DNA of 64,000 nucleotides from Marchantia polymorpha subsp. ruderalis (lineage: Eukaryota; Streptophyta; Marchantiopsida; Marchantiales; Marchantiaceae): positions 4,584,001-4,648,000 of the forward strand of contig AP031359.1 in NCBI GenBank assembly GCA_037833965.1, in the 5' to 3' direction. The notes below the pieces were generated by a model. It did not search any database. It worked only from the letters and a program-made list of their open reading frames with translations, and was not told where the DNA came from. Positions 1 through 10,633 of the stretch are shown piece by piece; the first letter of the stretch is position 1, and every line of letters starts with the position of its first letter. The position numbers were made by a program, and so were the translations under genes.

Positions 1-301
1 CTTTTGCTCCTAGTCACACTAGAGGCCAAGATCTTCCGGTGAAGGTTGTCTCTCCAAAAAGATCCACCTAAAGACGGAACAAGAGGAAGTACAAGATTCC
101 AAGGAAAGTTGTAGCAATCTTAAAGTAAGAGCTCCAGCAGTGAAAAATACACTGAGCACTCCAGGGATTGCTCCAGAAGCTGGCGATTACTTGTAGGAAG
201 TATCCCACGCTGCCGAACAAGATACACAGCGGTGGAATGTGCAGTCGGAACAAGAAAGTCACAACCCTGAAGAGGAAAACATGGAATGGATTGATGATTT
301 A

Positions 302-440
302 GGAACGATCAGTACCTGTACACCAACCCAATTTTTTATGACTCCTAGATAATTCCCCAAGTGAATTGCACCTGTAGGTTGAACGCTTGAGACACCCCTT
401 TTTCTACTGGAAGATACTGCTAATGTAAGCATTCACAATG
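302..440 (+). repeat. direct repeat, copy 1
   Basis: About 139 bp that recur at 710-849, 408 bp downstream in the same orientation. Shared blocks include CAGTACCTGTA, CAAGTGAATTGCAC, GTAGGTTGAACGC and AAGCATTCAC. The copies are clearly homologous but diverged. Neither holds an open frame that matches a known protein. Confidence 0.7.
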
Positions 441-709
441 AAAATCTTTGAGATAAATTGCAAAAGAACTAAGATCTTATTCCAGGTCTTTCATGCACTC
501 TTTGAAATGTACCTTTACAATAATAGACAAGTCACGATACTCACAAAATATAAACTTCAGGTTCATAGAGTTCCTTCAAGAGCAGCTAGAAAGAACTAAA
601 ATCTTCAAGAGAAATGACAAGTCATGATAACAAGTAAACAAAGCACCAATTTCTAACTATCTACTGCTTCTTCACACTTAGACTTCAGATCATAACCATA
701 AAAACAATA

Positions 710-849
710 GGAACAATCAGTACCTGTAAAGCAACCCGGTTTTTTATGGCTCCTATATAATTTTCCAAGTGAATTGCACTGGTAGGTTGAACGCCTGAGA
801 CGATCCTTAGTTCTGTAGAAAGATACCGCAAATATAAGCATTCACGATG
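710..849 (+). repeat. direct repeat, copy 2
   Basis: Second copy of the repeat at 302-440, again ending in AAGCATTCACRATG. On the minus strand this copy is open for about 45 codons, but I do not recognise the peptide. Confidence 0.7.
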
Positions 850-1348
850 TGCAACAGAATATTGAGACTACATTGTATTTCAGAACAAATGCTTACGGAT
901 GTCTACATGTCATGTATAAAAAGCACAAGTACTTTGATAACAAATGCATCTGTTCGTCAAGGAGAAATGAACAAATGTTCCTCGTTGAGCATGTGGAACA
1001 GATGGTACAAAGTAATTCTACACTGCACGACTCAAAAACTTCAGTAATGCACGATGAATAAAACTAAGTTCTGCTATCAATCCCTGGATATGCTGCACGA
1101 GTAGACTCATTACTTACTTTATCGTTGAAGCTCAGGCAGAAGATTCACCATCACTTGGAGATGTTACACCTCACAAAGATGGCTTCTTGACATGATCCAC
1201 CGTCGGCTTGGAAAACATGACAAGGCGTTGTGGCGGAAAGAGTTGATGCGGACTTGAGATGTAACACTAGGGTTTAGAGAGAAGCTCACTCGAAGATAGA
1301 AACGTAAACTCTAAAGATGAGAGATACCAACAATGGTTCTCCTCTCCC

Positions 1349-1357
1349 TTATATAAC
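1349..1357 (-). promoter_or_regulatory. TATA-box-like core promoter
   Basis: On the minus strand this reads GTTATATAAGGG, a good plant TATA box. It lies about 70-240 bp downstream (in minus-strand sense) of four bZIP-type boxes. No coding region follows that I can recognise, so this may be the promoter of an LTR rather than of a host gene. Confidence 0.4.
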
Positions 1358-1423
1358 TCTCACCAACAAGTACAAAGAGATAAGATCTAATCCCCACCAT
1401 CCATCTCACTCATAGTGGATGGA

Positions 1424-1594
1424 TGACGTGGCGGATAGCCCTAACAAGCACACGGATCGCTGACGTGGCGCTCTCAACTAACACACTAACTAACACACTC
1501 AATCCTTACCTACAAGCACACGGATTGCTGACGTGGCACTGTCAACTAACACATCCACTCTGTACCTACCAAGTGCGCGGATCGCTGATGTGGC
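1424..1594. repeat. four-fold TGACGTGGC (bZIP/ABRE-like) box cluster
   Basis: TGACGTGGC occurs at 1424, 1461 and 1529, with a TGATGTGGC variant at 1586. The last three lie in irregular tandem units of about 57-68 bp that share CACGGATCGCTGACGTGGC and CAACTAACACA. TGACGTGG is a known plant bZIP binding core. The position upstream of a minus-strand TATA box suggests an enhancer array. Confidence 0.55.
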
Positions 1595-1846
1595 AGCTAT
1601 GACTAGTGCACACTAGAGTATCTATATCAATATTTAGAGTAACCTCTACTTTAGTTCCAACTAACTAAAGATGGTTACATGAGATGACAAGAGTTGGATG
1701 TGCTCACTATATATATGCAAAATTAATCTAATAAAGTACTAGTGAACAATCTACGCACAAGAAGACAATTAAAGAACCTGCCCACTTCACAGAATTAACG
1801 GTAAGTTAACAACGGCATGCAATATTGCAATTAACCAAGCTGTAGC

Positions 1847-3894
1847 TGTAATAGCAGATAATTACCAAAATGAAGCATAGTGTTAAAGATCCAATCTCAC
1901 GAGTACAAAAACAACGTTGGATCATGATTTAATGGTTTCTTGTGAAGTTTCACTTCTTAAGCATCTGTCACTCCAAGAAGACATTGCAAGTGCTTAGTCC
2001 AAAAGCAACACATTGCAAAGTAGAATCACACTCAAACCTAAAAATTATCCAATAAGACACTACAGAAGCCGCATGCGACTCTGCAATTGATATTCAGGGG
2101 GATAACTTCCAAAGTATACACTCAGCAAGTTGCATCGAGCTTCCTATGTACAAATTTGCTTCAATTCTAAGCTACGCTACGCATCACTCAGAACATCAGG
2201 ATTGAACTCTCTACTTCAGATGTGGTATCTTTGACAAACTGAAGCAACTCGTGCACGGTGACAAAACATACAATTCACAAACACGGGGAGAAATGCAGAT
2301 TGAAAACTGAGAAATTAACTAATGGAAACACCCTTAAAGGCAGCGTCTTGGGCCTCTTTATTCCTAACTAACTCGCTGAGATGTCACTTGTTGGGATGCG
2401 AGCTTCCAACAAGCGTGATGCCAGCTGACCCGATAGTTATCACGCCTGCTGAATTTCTACTGACTCCAATCCTACGCAGAGCGGCCAACACTTTCAATTC
2501 TAAGTTCACCTTTGTTTCCTCTAAACCGGAGATGAACAAATCTAGCTTTTTACCTAACTGCCAATGTCCTCTTGCACTACAAGCTATCAAAGCGGTCACG
2601 CGACGCTCCAGCTCTCGCAACTTCATCCACTTGAGCGTCTGAATCTCCCACTCAACATAATCGTGAAAGCATCGGTTTACCTTTGCTCTCAATGCCTCAT
2701 CCGTCTGATCCGCTAACTGTTGATTCTTTGCCTCCAACTCGAGCAATTTAGCCTCAGCCGCGATCAACTGCTCCTCAACTGCTAACAGTTGAGATCGCAA
2801 CTCGTTGCAATTGGCATCTAACTTCTCCCTCTGCTCCAACTTTGAAGACCTAGTAGCTTTACAATTTGCCAACTCCTTGGCCTTCGCCGCTAACTCAGCT
2901 GCATGCAAGTGATCGCGCTTCACCAGATCTGGAGTCAGCTCATTCACGCACCGAGATTCCTTGTTGAAGGCCATTCTAGACACCTCCAATCTGCTCAAGA
3001 TTGACTGTCGCCTTCTGCGCATATTGAATGTCAACCCGAAGGTTCATGCAATCACGCTCCGACGACACCTGAAGGTTCTTCTCCGCTGCCAAAGTCTTCC
3101 AAAGTCCGGCACATTTTGACTCCGTCTGCTGAAGTCGCTTCTCCCACTCTTGCAAAGTAGCCTTCGCAGTCGTGCACTCAGAGGTCAAGCTTAGCACTCT
3201 TTCGACTACCTCCGCAGATGTTGCCACCTTTGCCCGCGTCTTGCTACGCACTAACTCCACGTAGGATCCCGCTATGGTTGGCTTGGCATACTTCGCCATC
3301 TTCTCGTCCAGATACTTGAGCAAGGGAATGACTTGCTTGCCCAACATGTCCACTGCACTGAGTCCGACCGACTTAGATTCTTTGGCCGAAGGTCCTTCGC
3401 CACTTTCTAAGTCGATTGTACCCGAAGACACCTGAGTCAAAGGTGCCGGTTGTTGCCCTGTCATCATTCTTCCCACATCTTCCACTATGCGATTTGCAAG
3501 TTCCTCCAACGAAGTGTAGGTGTCCGCCGTGTCTCATAACTCCGCAAGTACCTTCAAACATACCTTACTCAAAGGCGTGTACACAATTGATTGGTCCAAA
3601 GGTCTTCGTCCCTGACTTAAAGTTTTCACCTTCGTATCTCCTCCTTGCTCTTTTGCTTCCTTTGGCGGATCTTTCGCCAAAATTGTCGAAGATCTCCACT
3701 TTGAAGGCCCTTTGCCGAAGATCCCTACATGCAATTTTTGCTTCTATCTCCGCCCACTTTGCAATGTGATCCGGTCCTAAGATGCGGCTTTGCTGCACTC
3801 TTTGCTTCCTTCTTCCTCACTCGGCCGTTGTCTCGTCTTCATCTTGCTACGAGCATATACATTTGCCAATCCCAACTTTGTGAGAACTGGCCTT
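1847..3894 (-). mobile_element. giant coding LTR, subtype B, copy 1 (3' half)
   Basis: In plus coordinates it begins TGTAATAGCAG, the inverse of the conserved ...TTACA end of subtype B units. Then come the conserved 3' non-coding block (complement of CATTATGCTTCATTTTGG) and the coiled-coil part of the unit's reading frame. It breaks at 3894, where a plus-strand gypsy element with its own giant LTR is inserted, and resumes at 15,225. Confidence 0.75.
2384..3894 (-). pseudogene. LTR-encoded coiled-coil protein, subtype B, C-terminal half
   Basis: Two overlapping minus-strand frames (2976-3509 and 2384-3034) join through a frameshift near 3000. The first carries the conserved IPLLKYLDEK block also seen in subtype A copies. 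The second is a long charged coiled coil (repeated E, K, L and A heptads, about residues 20-130) that ends just before a GAATAAAGAGG poly(A)-type signal. No enzymatic motif is visible. Its N-terminal half lies at 15,225-16,290, beyond the insertion. It cannot be expressed as one protein here because of the insertion and frameshift. Confidence 0.6.
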
Positions 3895-3907
3895 TGTGGT
3901 AGTGCAG

Positions 3908-4911
3908 TTATGCTGGGTATTGATGGCCGATGATGTTTAAGGATGTAGATGCGCACATTAAGAAATGTGATAACTGTCAGCGCACGGGAGAACCCACTGC
4001 TACAACGCGTTGGACGCTAACACTGATCATGTCGCTGGCACTGTTTCAAAAGTGGACAATTAATTTAGTGGGACTGGTCCAACTTGTTACGAAGCATACC
4101 CGGAGACGGTACATTTTGGTAGCAACCGATTATGCCACCAAGATGGTGGAGGCCGAGGCGACGCGACCCGACGTGACGATGCAGCCATTGTCGCTAAGTT
4201 TTTGTTTGAATTGATCATCAAGCGGTATGGTTGTCCACTAGATTTGATGAGTGATAGAGAAACAAATTTCTTGAATACTGTAATCAAAGGCCTCACGTTT
4301 TATTTCCACATCAAGCATCGAAAGACGATGCCTTATAATCCGAAGGCGAACTGGTTGACAGAAAAGTCCAATGGGCTTTTGTGCAAGATCTTGCTGAAGG
4401 TGATGGTGAACCATGCGCATGACTGGGATACAAAGTTACCGGTAGCCTTGTGAGCCTATCGGACCACGGAGAAGGTGACAACTAAACAAACTCCATATTT
4501 CTTGGTCTATGGGCAGCATCCGATAGTACCCATTGAGTTTTAGGTACCTTCTCACCGAATATTGGATGATTGTCGATTGGGAGCGGAGGAAGTCACCTCT
4601 ATCAACTGCAAGAAGTGATGGCATTGGAAGAGTGACGGCAAGGGGCTGCAGAGCGGATAGAGCAAATTTAGCTGAAGCAAAAGGAGGCGTATGACCGTCG
4701 AATCCGACGGGTAAGGTTAAAGCAGGGCGATCTAGCTTTGATGTACGATTGTCGACATGCCCGATTTTTGAAAAAGCTGCATCTGCGTTGGATGGAACCT
4801 TTCAAGGTGACGAAAGTATTCCCTAGTGGATCAATTCAGCTAGAGGACCTGTCAGGACAACTGTTAGGCATCCGAGTTAACGGCTGGAGACTGAAGAAGT
4901 ATTACTCTTGA
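3908..4911 (+). pseudogene. Ty3/gypsy integrase C-terminal part (decayed)
   Basis: Begins at the YAGYWWP-like block before the zinc-binding CDNCQ of gypsy integrases. It continues with the catalytic-core blocks ILVATDYATKMVEAEA and LMSDRETNF and a C-terminal GPY/F-like region (LHLRWMEPFKVTKVF), ending in TGA at 4909-4911. There are several stops (TGA inside YWW, TAG after IEF) and frameshifts. Everything upstream (gag, protease, RT, RNase H) is missing: only 13 bp of 5' LTR precede it. The end of pol is 25 bp from the polypurine tract, the normal gypsy layout. Confidence 0.8.
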
Positions 4912-4936
4912 AGTGTTCGTGGGGTCGCTCACTATT

Positions 4937-4949
4937 GAGGAGGGGAGCA
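4937..4949 (+). other. polypurine tract (PPT) before 3' LTR
   Basis: The sequence gaggaggggagca directly precedes the TGTGGTAGTGCAG start of the LTR at 4950 and lies 25 bp after the integrase stop. This is the classic priming site for plus-strand DNA synthesis and marks 4950 as an LTR start. Confidence 0.75.
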
Positions 4950-5187
4950 TGTGGTAGTGCAGTTTTTACATTTTTTCAGAAATAATGTAGTTAGGTAGGT
5001 AAATCCACGTAAGTTTTAACTTTTGGAGCATTAGTATTTAGAAGAGAAGAAAATAAAGAATTTTAGTATAGATGCTAAGTAGGAGTAGGAAATACCAAGG
5101 ATTGCCCTAGACAAAGCTTGTCCTGCTGGTTTTCATGAGATCCAGAGTCAAAGGAACGGACCAATAAAGCCTGAACTACGAAGGGAA

Positions 5188-6689
5188 GGGGCAAGGATCT
5201 AGGTTCTCCAAAGACCTAGTCCAGCCTTGGGTAGAGGGTATTCGGCCTCCGGCATTGATGTTTTTGGAGTTACCTACAAAGTACTTCTGGTAACGGATCC
5301 CAATGGAGTAAAAGATGGCGCCGCACGGAAAAGAAATTTGAATGGCGGCACCTTCAATTCACACGAGTTGATTCTATCGTTGCAATGGCGGAGTACACAC
5401 ATGAGAGCGCGCGTTCGGTCCTCACATTTCACAATCACACTGTTTTGAATTGACAAGAGCTTGAGATGCAGAAGGTTGAATGAGCAAAAGCAGCTCTGGG
5501 GTGGCCTGGTGCAATTTGATTGATTGCACTCATGGAACCTGAGGCAGGATTGAGAGCTTATTGTAATGAATTGATTCTTGCGAAGCTCAATTTCTTGCTC
5601 TGGAGATGGAATTGGGTATGCACATCAATGGTTAGGAGTGGGACGATGATGACACTCCAAAACCAAAGGGCTATCGAGGCAACCCCGAGACTTGGCAAAT
5701 TTGGGATTGGGCGAAAGTCTTAGGATATCGCGTAGGTGAAGACGGCGACCTTACCTTTGACAATGAGAGCGTCAAGGTAATAGGAGCCGAAGAAAAGATG
5801 TATGCGGCGTGATTCAAGAAACCGCGCACAGGCAAGAACGGATATCAGACCACATGGTATTGTGATTGCTTGAGAAGGAATGTAGCAATGGTGTTGATGC
5901 AGATTCTTTGACCTTCTCGGACAATGTACATGATGACTTGGCAGGTTGGGTTTGTGGAACGAGCGCTGCGGGGGGAACAAATCCACTTGGTGCAAATACT
6001 GTGAACTGTCACCCGACAACACATTAGTGTACATATTGGAAGATCGGCCAATTATGTGTCTTGTTTTTTATTAATTTCTATAGGGGGATGGAGTTGTTAA
6101 TTGAGGCAGAGCAGAAGAAGTTCCCGTTGTGAACTCATGCGCAGGATGGAGACAAAATTCTGAGCGCTAACGAGTTTGACACCAATCCAGAAGAGGAGCA
6201 GTTTGCCTTGCCTTTGGGGAGAACAGATGGATTCAAGGGCAGAGGGAAAGAGTGGCTGCAGAAGAGAAGGAAACTTCAGGAGGTCGCTGTTTCCAAAATG
6301 CAGGATTGCCGATCACTCCCCACCAAGCTCAGAACGCCTAATGCACGGGCCAAAACGAAGGTGAAAGCTCAACGATTGATATTGGAAGATGATAGTAGCA
6401 CGGAAAGCAGTGTTGCTGTGTTGCAAGACCGTCTCACTTTGGCAAAGTGGGCACAGTTGGAAGTATACACCGCGGTGAAAGAGAAGGATGGACCTTCAGA
6501 GAAGAACCTTTGAACTTCTAAGACGAAACCTTTGGCAGTGGTGGGGAACCGGGCATCGAAGAAGGACAAAGGAAAGGCAATAATAACAGAAGAAGGAACT
6601 CCAGAGCGGAGTCCAGTTCCTTTGGCAGAAGCTAGGGTAAATGCTCATTTGAAGAAGCCCTTAGAAGTGTTGATAATGTCATCAGACAC
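5188..6689 (+). pseudogene. LTR-encoded protein, subtype B, N-terminal and linker part
   Basis: Conserved pieces in changing frames: a FGVTYKVLLVTDPNG block (about 5260), a LNFLLWRWNWVC block (about 5580) equivalent to FLLWNWNCVSAS of subtype A, a degenerate form of the central domain (5700-6060), and a basic/acidic linker with SLPTKLRTPNARAKTKVKAQ (about 6310-6370). I do not recognise the family. Several frameshifts and stops show that it is dead. The frame is cut at 6689 by a subtype A unit and continues at 10,045. Confidence 0.55.
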
Positions 6690-7082
6690 TATGGTGCTTA
6701 GTTTTTCTTTTGGTGCATAAATAACAAAAACATATTTGTGGTAGAACGTATACATATAAGTCCTTAGTCATAGGACTTAGGAGAATTATTGGAGATTTAG
6801 TTAGTTAGAGGAAGGGAAATGAAATCCGCTTTGGACCATCGGCGCAGCCATTTTTGATGATGCAATAGCCAGACCTTTGGCGAAGACAACGAATCCCAAT
6901 TGGAATTTGCAAAGGGTTGGTCAAAATCCGCACGTGTTGAGTATCAATTGGTGCGCGTGTAGGAATGGTTAGGGTGTTGAGGGTAAGGGCACGAGGCAAA
7001 CACATTCGTGCCGACATTGAGACATTGAGAGAGAGAGAGAATTGCAATCGATCGACTTTGATAGTAGCGAAGACGCGACTGG

Positions 7083-9535
7083 AGACAGGACGCCATCCAC
7101 GACAGCTAAGGTGCAGAAATTGGTCCCGCTTAAGGTGCCCTACGCGGAGTTGTGAGCCTATCGGCAAGAGCTCGTCAAACTACATATGGATTTCCTGCTA
7201 TGGGATTGGAATTGCGTCTCAGCGACCATCTGCAAGGAGATGATGGATAAGAATAGTAACGAGAGAGATGATCTCCGGGGCAATCCGATGATGTGGACAA
7301 TCGACCATTCGACAAAAGTTCTAGGACCTTGTGCAAGGAAAGATGAAGACTACATGTTCGAGAAGGAGAGTGTCAAGATTACGCGCGCGGAAGAATTTAC
7401 CTTTGCTCCACTCTTCAAGAACGTGAGGTCGGGAACGAAAGGATGGAAGACGGCGGATTACAAGGACCCGCAGAGGCGTGCGATTGCGTTAGGGGTAATG
7501 CATATTCTGCAACCGCAACACACGACCTACGTCACCGCATGGCAAATTGGCTTCTTTGACCGCGCATTGAAGGGAGAACAAATTCATGTGGCAAAGATCT
7601 TCAACAACCTAATTTGGACCAATGTCACCATCAGATAGAAAGGAGGTTTGATTAACCACAACACTTTCTACTTAGTGAATTTCTATCTAGGGATGGGGTT
7701 ATTGACAAAGGATGAGTAGCGATTCCCGAAGAAGCGGGAGGTGTTGGCAATCGACTCAAGCAAAGACACAAATGAGGAGGACAATGTCCAACCCGAAGAG
7801 CCACCTCAAAGAACAACACGCGGACCAGTTCAGATGGATGTCGTCTCGACCAAGGAACAGGCAGAGAGGAGACCGGCGAAGAGACGGAAGGTAATCGCCG
7901 ATAGTGGAGAAGGCCGAAGACCGGAGTCGCGGATGGCCGAGACGCAGGTGACGGGGATCAGAATGTCGAAGACCCGGACCAGGCCAAAGAAGAAAGCAAA
8001 TCATAGGAGACTTGTGTCCGACTCTTCGAAAAGTAGTGTGGCGAAGTCGGACGAAGCTGCCTCTACGACAGACGAAGAGAAGAGGGAGGAGGCTACTCTT
8101 CAAGCAGCGGAAGGAGGACATTCAGAAGTACAGGCTGAAGTCTCAATGGAAGTAGCAATAGAACCTTTAGAAGAAAAGACGGCGACAGTCAGTATAAGTC
8201 TTCCACCTTTGGAGCAGATGCGATCTATGGAGAGTGAGGAAGTACCACAACCAAAGACAAGTGAAGAGCTAGCAAAGGAGCTCACAGTGAGTGAAGAGAT
8301 ACTCGAGCAAGTAGTTGCACAGATTGATGGGATAGTGGTAGACGCCTCCGAGATTCGATCGCCCCCACCGCTTCAGGAAGAGGTAAGATCTGAAGCGCAG
8401 AAGAAGGCTTCGGAGGAGGAACCGAGGTAGTCACTTGTTTCCTTTCCCAACTTACTGCAGTATAGTGTAACACCCCTATTGAAGTATTTAGATAGGAAGA
8501 GAGAGAAGTATGTTGTGGACTAAGAAGCAAGGTTTTATGTAGAGTAAGTGAGGAATAGTACTTAGATCAAGAAGTCAATAGCAGTAAAGAGCAAATGAGA
8601 GTCCGCAACTGCAATGGCGAAGGAACGAGTTGCGAGCTTGTGTTCTGTGCGCGTGACCATGAGGGTGATGTAGCCGCTCCTACAACATCAGAGTAGCAGT
8701 GAGGGTGATGTTGTAGGAGCGGCTACATCACTCTCATGGTCACCGGAGCTCGAGTATCTCTTCACTCTCTGCGGCTTTGACGAAGCGCGATCAATTGCAT
8801 GTAGCGGAGTTGGCTAAGGAAAGGGAGTGTAGAGCCAAAGGTACGCAAGGCCAAAGATCTTCAAAGACAAGTTGCTGCAATGAAGACAGAGTGAATGGAT
8901 GCAAGGGGCAAGATTGGGGAACGCATCGATGCTCATAGCAGGAAGCTGCAACGCGCGAATGAGCTTATGGCAAGTTTGGCGAAGGAACTCCGGAAGCAAA
9001 CTGTCAAATTAGCCGATTGGGCTAAGAAATTGGCAGATTGATAATTAGCCAGATCTTTGGAGGTCCAATGTAGAGTAAGATTTGAATCGGATTGTGGTCG
9101 GTTGCAAGGGCAGTTAAAGTTAGTTGCGGTGCAGTTGGAGGAGTCGCAGGCGAGAGCGGAAAAGGCAGACGCAGCGTATCAACAACTGAGAGACGAGACA
9201 ACCGATAGTTTGCGTTTGCGTGTAGATAAGTGCATGCGCGAATTTGTGATGTGGGAAGTGCAAACGCTGAAGTGGCTAAAATTGGATTCGCTGGAGCAAT
9301 GATTGATGGGCATGAAGACCAGCGGGGCCGTAGGGCACAAGCAGTTAGTAAAGCTAGTTAATTCTTTCTCTTCCGAATTGGAAGAGGCGCAAGAGAATTT
9401 AGAGATAGAGATTGTAAGCGTGTTGCGTAGGTTAGGAGCCGACGGAAGCTTAAAGGACACTGTAACCGCTGCGTTGGATGGCACCGCACCTGAGAGTAGT
9501 TCGCCTCGGGCGGTTGAGTTGTCTAGGAGTTAAGA
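7083..9535 (+). pseudogene. LTR-encoded protein, subtype A, copy 4
   Basis: The N-terminal domain reads well at 7186-7638 (CNPxxWT-like block, then FTFAPLFKN, GWKTADYKDP, AIALGVMHIL and VTAWQIGFF). The linker is open at 7741-8430: lysine/arginine-rich, then acidic with SEEILEQVVAQIDG. The coiled coil runs from about 8600 to 9533 and ends with TAA at 9531-9533, five bases before AATAAA. The expected start ATG is changed to AGG near 7088. An inverted repeat (8653-8743) replaces part of the coil region. The pieces are in different frames. Confidence 0.6.
8653..8743. repeat. near-perfect 38-bp inverted repeat (hairpin)
   Basis: Arm 8653-8690 pairs with 8706-8743 at 37 of 38 positions; the one mismatch would be a G-U pair in RNA. 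The loop is 15 bases (8691-8705). It is absent from the matching place in the other unit copies and sits at a point where part of the coiled-coil frame is missing. Size and shape resemble a young miRNA-type foldback, but a snap-back replication scar is equally possible. Confidence 0.85.
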
Positions 9536-10044
9536 GTGAATAAAGACACACAAGGTTCTTTCCTTGGGAGATTTTTCTCTCAATTGACTTGTCTTGGCTG
9601 TCAATCTTTATTGTTGTGCGCGTTTGTGAACTTCTGTGTTTTGTCACTGTGCATGGTCCGCTTCGGTTTGTCAAAGTTGCCGCATCTGGAGCTGCGATTG
9701 TCTAATTTGGGTGTTTTGAGTAAGCCATGGGCTATTCGGGATTTAAGCAAATTCAGGTTTGGACATTCGGGTCAATTAACAGGGAATGTGCAATTTTGGG
9801 AAGTTTCTCCTTGAAATCTGAGTGTGGTATATCTAAGTGGCGATTCCTGCAAGTGTCGATTGGATAAGTTTTAGGTTCTGTGGACGAATATACGGTGTCT
9901 TCTGGGAGTGACATGTGCCCGAGAAGTAAAACTCTTAAATAGAATGTTTATTAGTGATAAATCGTTACTCTTGGTGTTGTCTCTGTCTTTGTGGGAAAAA
10001 ATCTTTATCATTATGCTTCATTTGGGTATTTGTTGGTTATCACA

Positions 10045-10633
10045 GACACGGAGGAGGATCCGGTGGCACTAGAGAAGATAGTAGATAGAGTAGTTGAAGG
10101 CGTAGCAGGAGAGGCTACTGTGCAGCAGCCAGTGGCGTCACCTCGGACGTCCACAAGAACGGTTATATTGGAGATGGGAGAAGATCCTTCGGCAGAAGAG
10201 ATCTAGTCGTGAGGGGTCAATGCAGCAGACGTGCTGTGCGGACAAGTGGTGCCTCTACTCCGGTACCTCAACAACAAGCTAGGGAAGTATGCTAGGCCAA
10301 CCAATGTTGGATCTTACGTGGAGTTAGTGCGTAATAGGATGCGGGTGAAGCATGCAACAACTCATGCAGTAGTGGAGAAAGAGAAGTAGCTTTGGGAGAC
10401 AGAGGCGAAGTACGAGGTACTTCGGAAAAGGTTGGCTGAAGAAGTAGAACTGCGGAAGTCTTTGGAGAAGGCCTGTGAGAGTCTTCAGACCGACATCGAG
10501 GTCACCAGATGTGCGACATTTGACCTTCAGGATAGACTAGAGGCGTCTCGGATAGCTTTTAACGAGGAGTCGCGAAGAGTGGACGAGCTAACTGCGGATC
10601 TGAAGAAGAAGAATCATATGCATGCAGCAGAGG
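10045..10633 (+). pseudogene. LTR-encoded protein, subtype B copy 2, middle part
   Basis: Resumes the frame interrupted at 6689: acidic segment, then VPLLRYLNNKLGKYA (about 10,250), YVELVRNRMRVK (about 10,315), and a coiled coil (10,432-10,638) ending at KKNHMHAAE, where the next unit is inserted. Matches the segment at 3509-2900 of copy 1 on the other strand. Confidence 0.6.

Larger units (their letters stand above)
1..1846. other. non-coding stretch, no gene recognised
   Basis: I see no convincing coding region. The stretch holds a diverged 140-bp direct repeat (302-440 and 710-849), a cluster of TGACGTGGC boxes (1424-1594) and a TATA-like box on the minus strand (1349-1357). The promoter-like part may be the U3 region of a minus-strand LTR, but no LTR partner, primer site or coding region was found to confirm it. 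Confidence 0.5.
6690..10044 (+). mobile_element. solo giant LTR, subtype A, copy 4
   Basis: A 3,355-bp unit from TATGGTGCTTAG (one change from TGTGGTGCTTAG) to GGTTATCACA, flanked by a perfect 5-bp duplication GACAC (6685-6689 and 10,045-10,049). It sits in the reading frame of the subtype B unit. Its two ends are not direct repeats of each other, so it is not an LTR-LTR pair. TG...CA ends plus a 5-bp duplication are what a solo LTR leaves. Confidence 0.8.

Noticed and set aside
1321-1335. Copia primer binding site TTGGTATC (minus strand)
   Set aside because: It lies only about 25 bp after the TATA box, too close for the end of an LTR, and the match to TGGTATCAGAGC ends after eight bases.
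5223-5227. GCCTT as the right target duplication of a short gypsy LTR at 4950-5222
   Set aside because: The sequence beyond 5227 is the normal continuation of the subtype B unit (same blocks before FGVxYK as in copies 1 and 13), so no LTR ends here. The real partner of GCCTT is ACCTC at 15,220.
7756-8121. Minus-strand frames over the linker of copy 4 and the similar ones in copies 7 and 8
   Set aside because: Antisense of the repetitive acidic/basic linker; they recur only because the linker does.
6690-10044. TIR DNA transposon, because of TGTG...CACA ends and 5-bp duplication (Ginger-like termini)
   Set aside because: The inverted match is only about six bases, no transposase is encoded, and two units follow a PPT, one of them behind a gypsy integrase. 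A solo LTR explains more. Not fully excluded.
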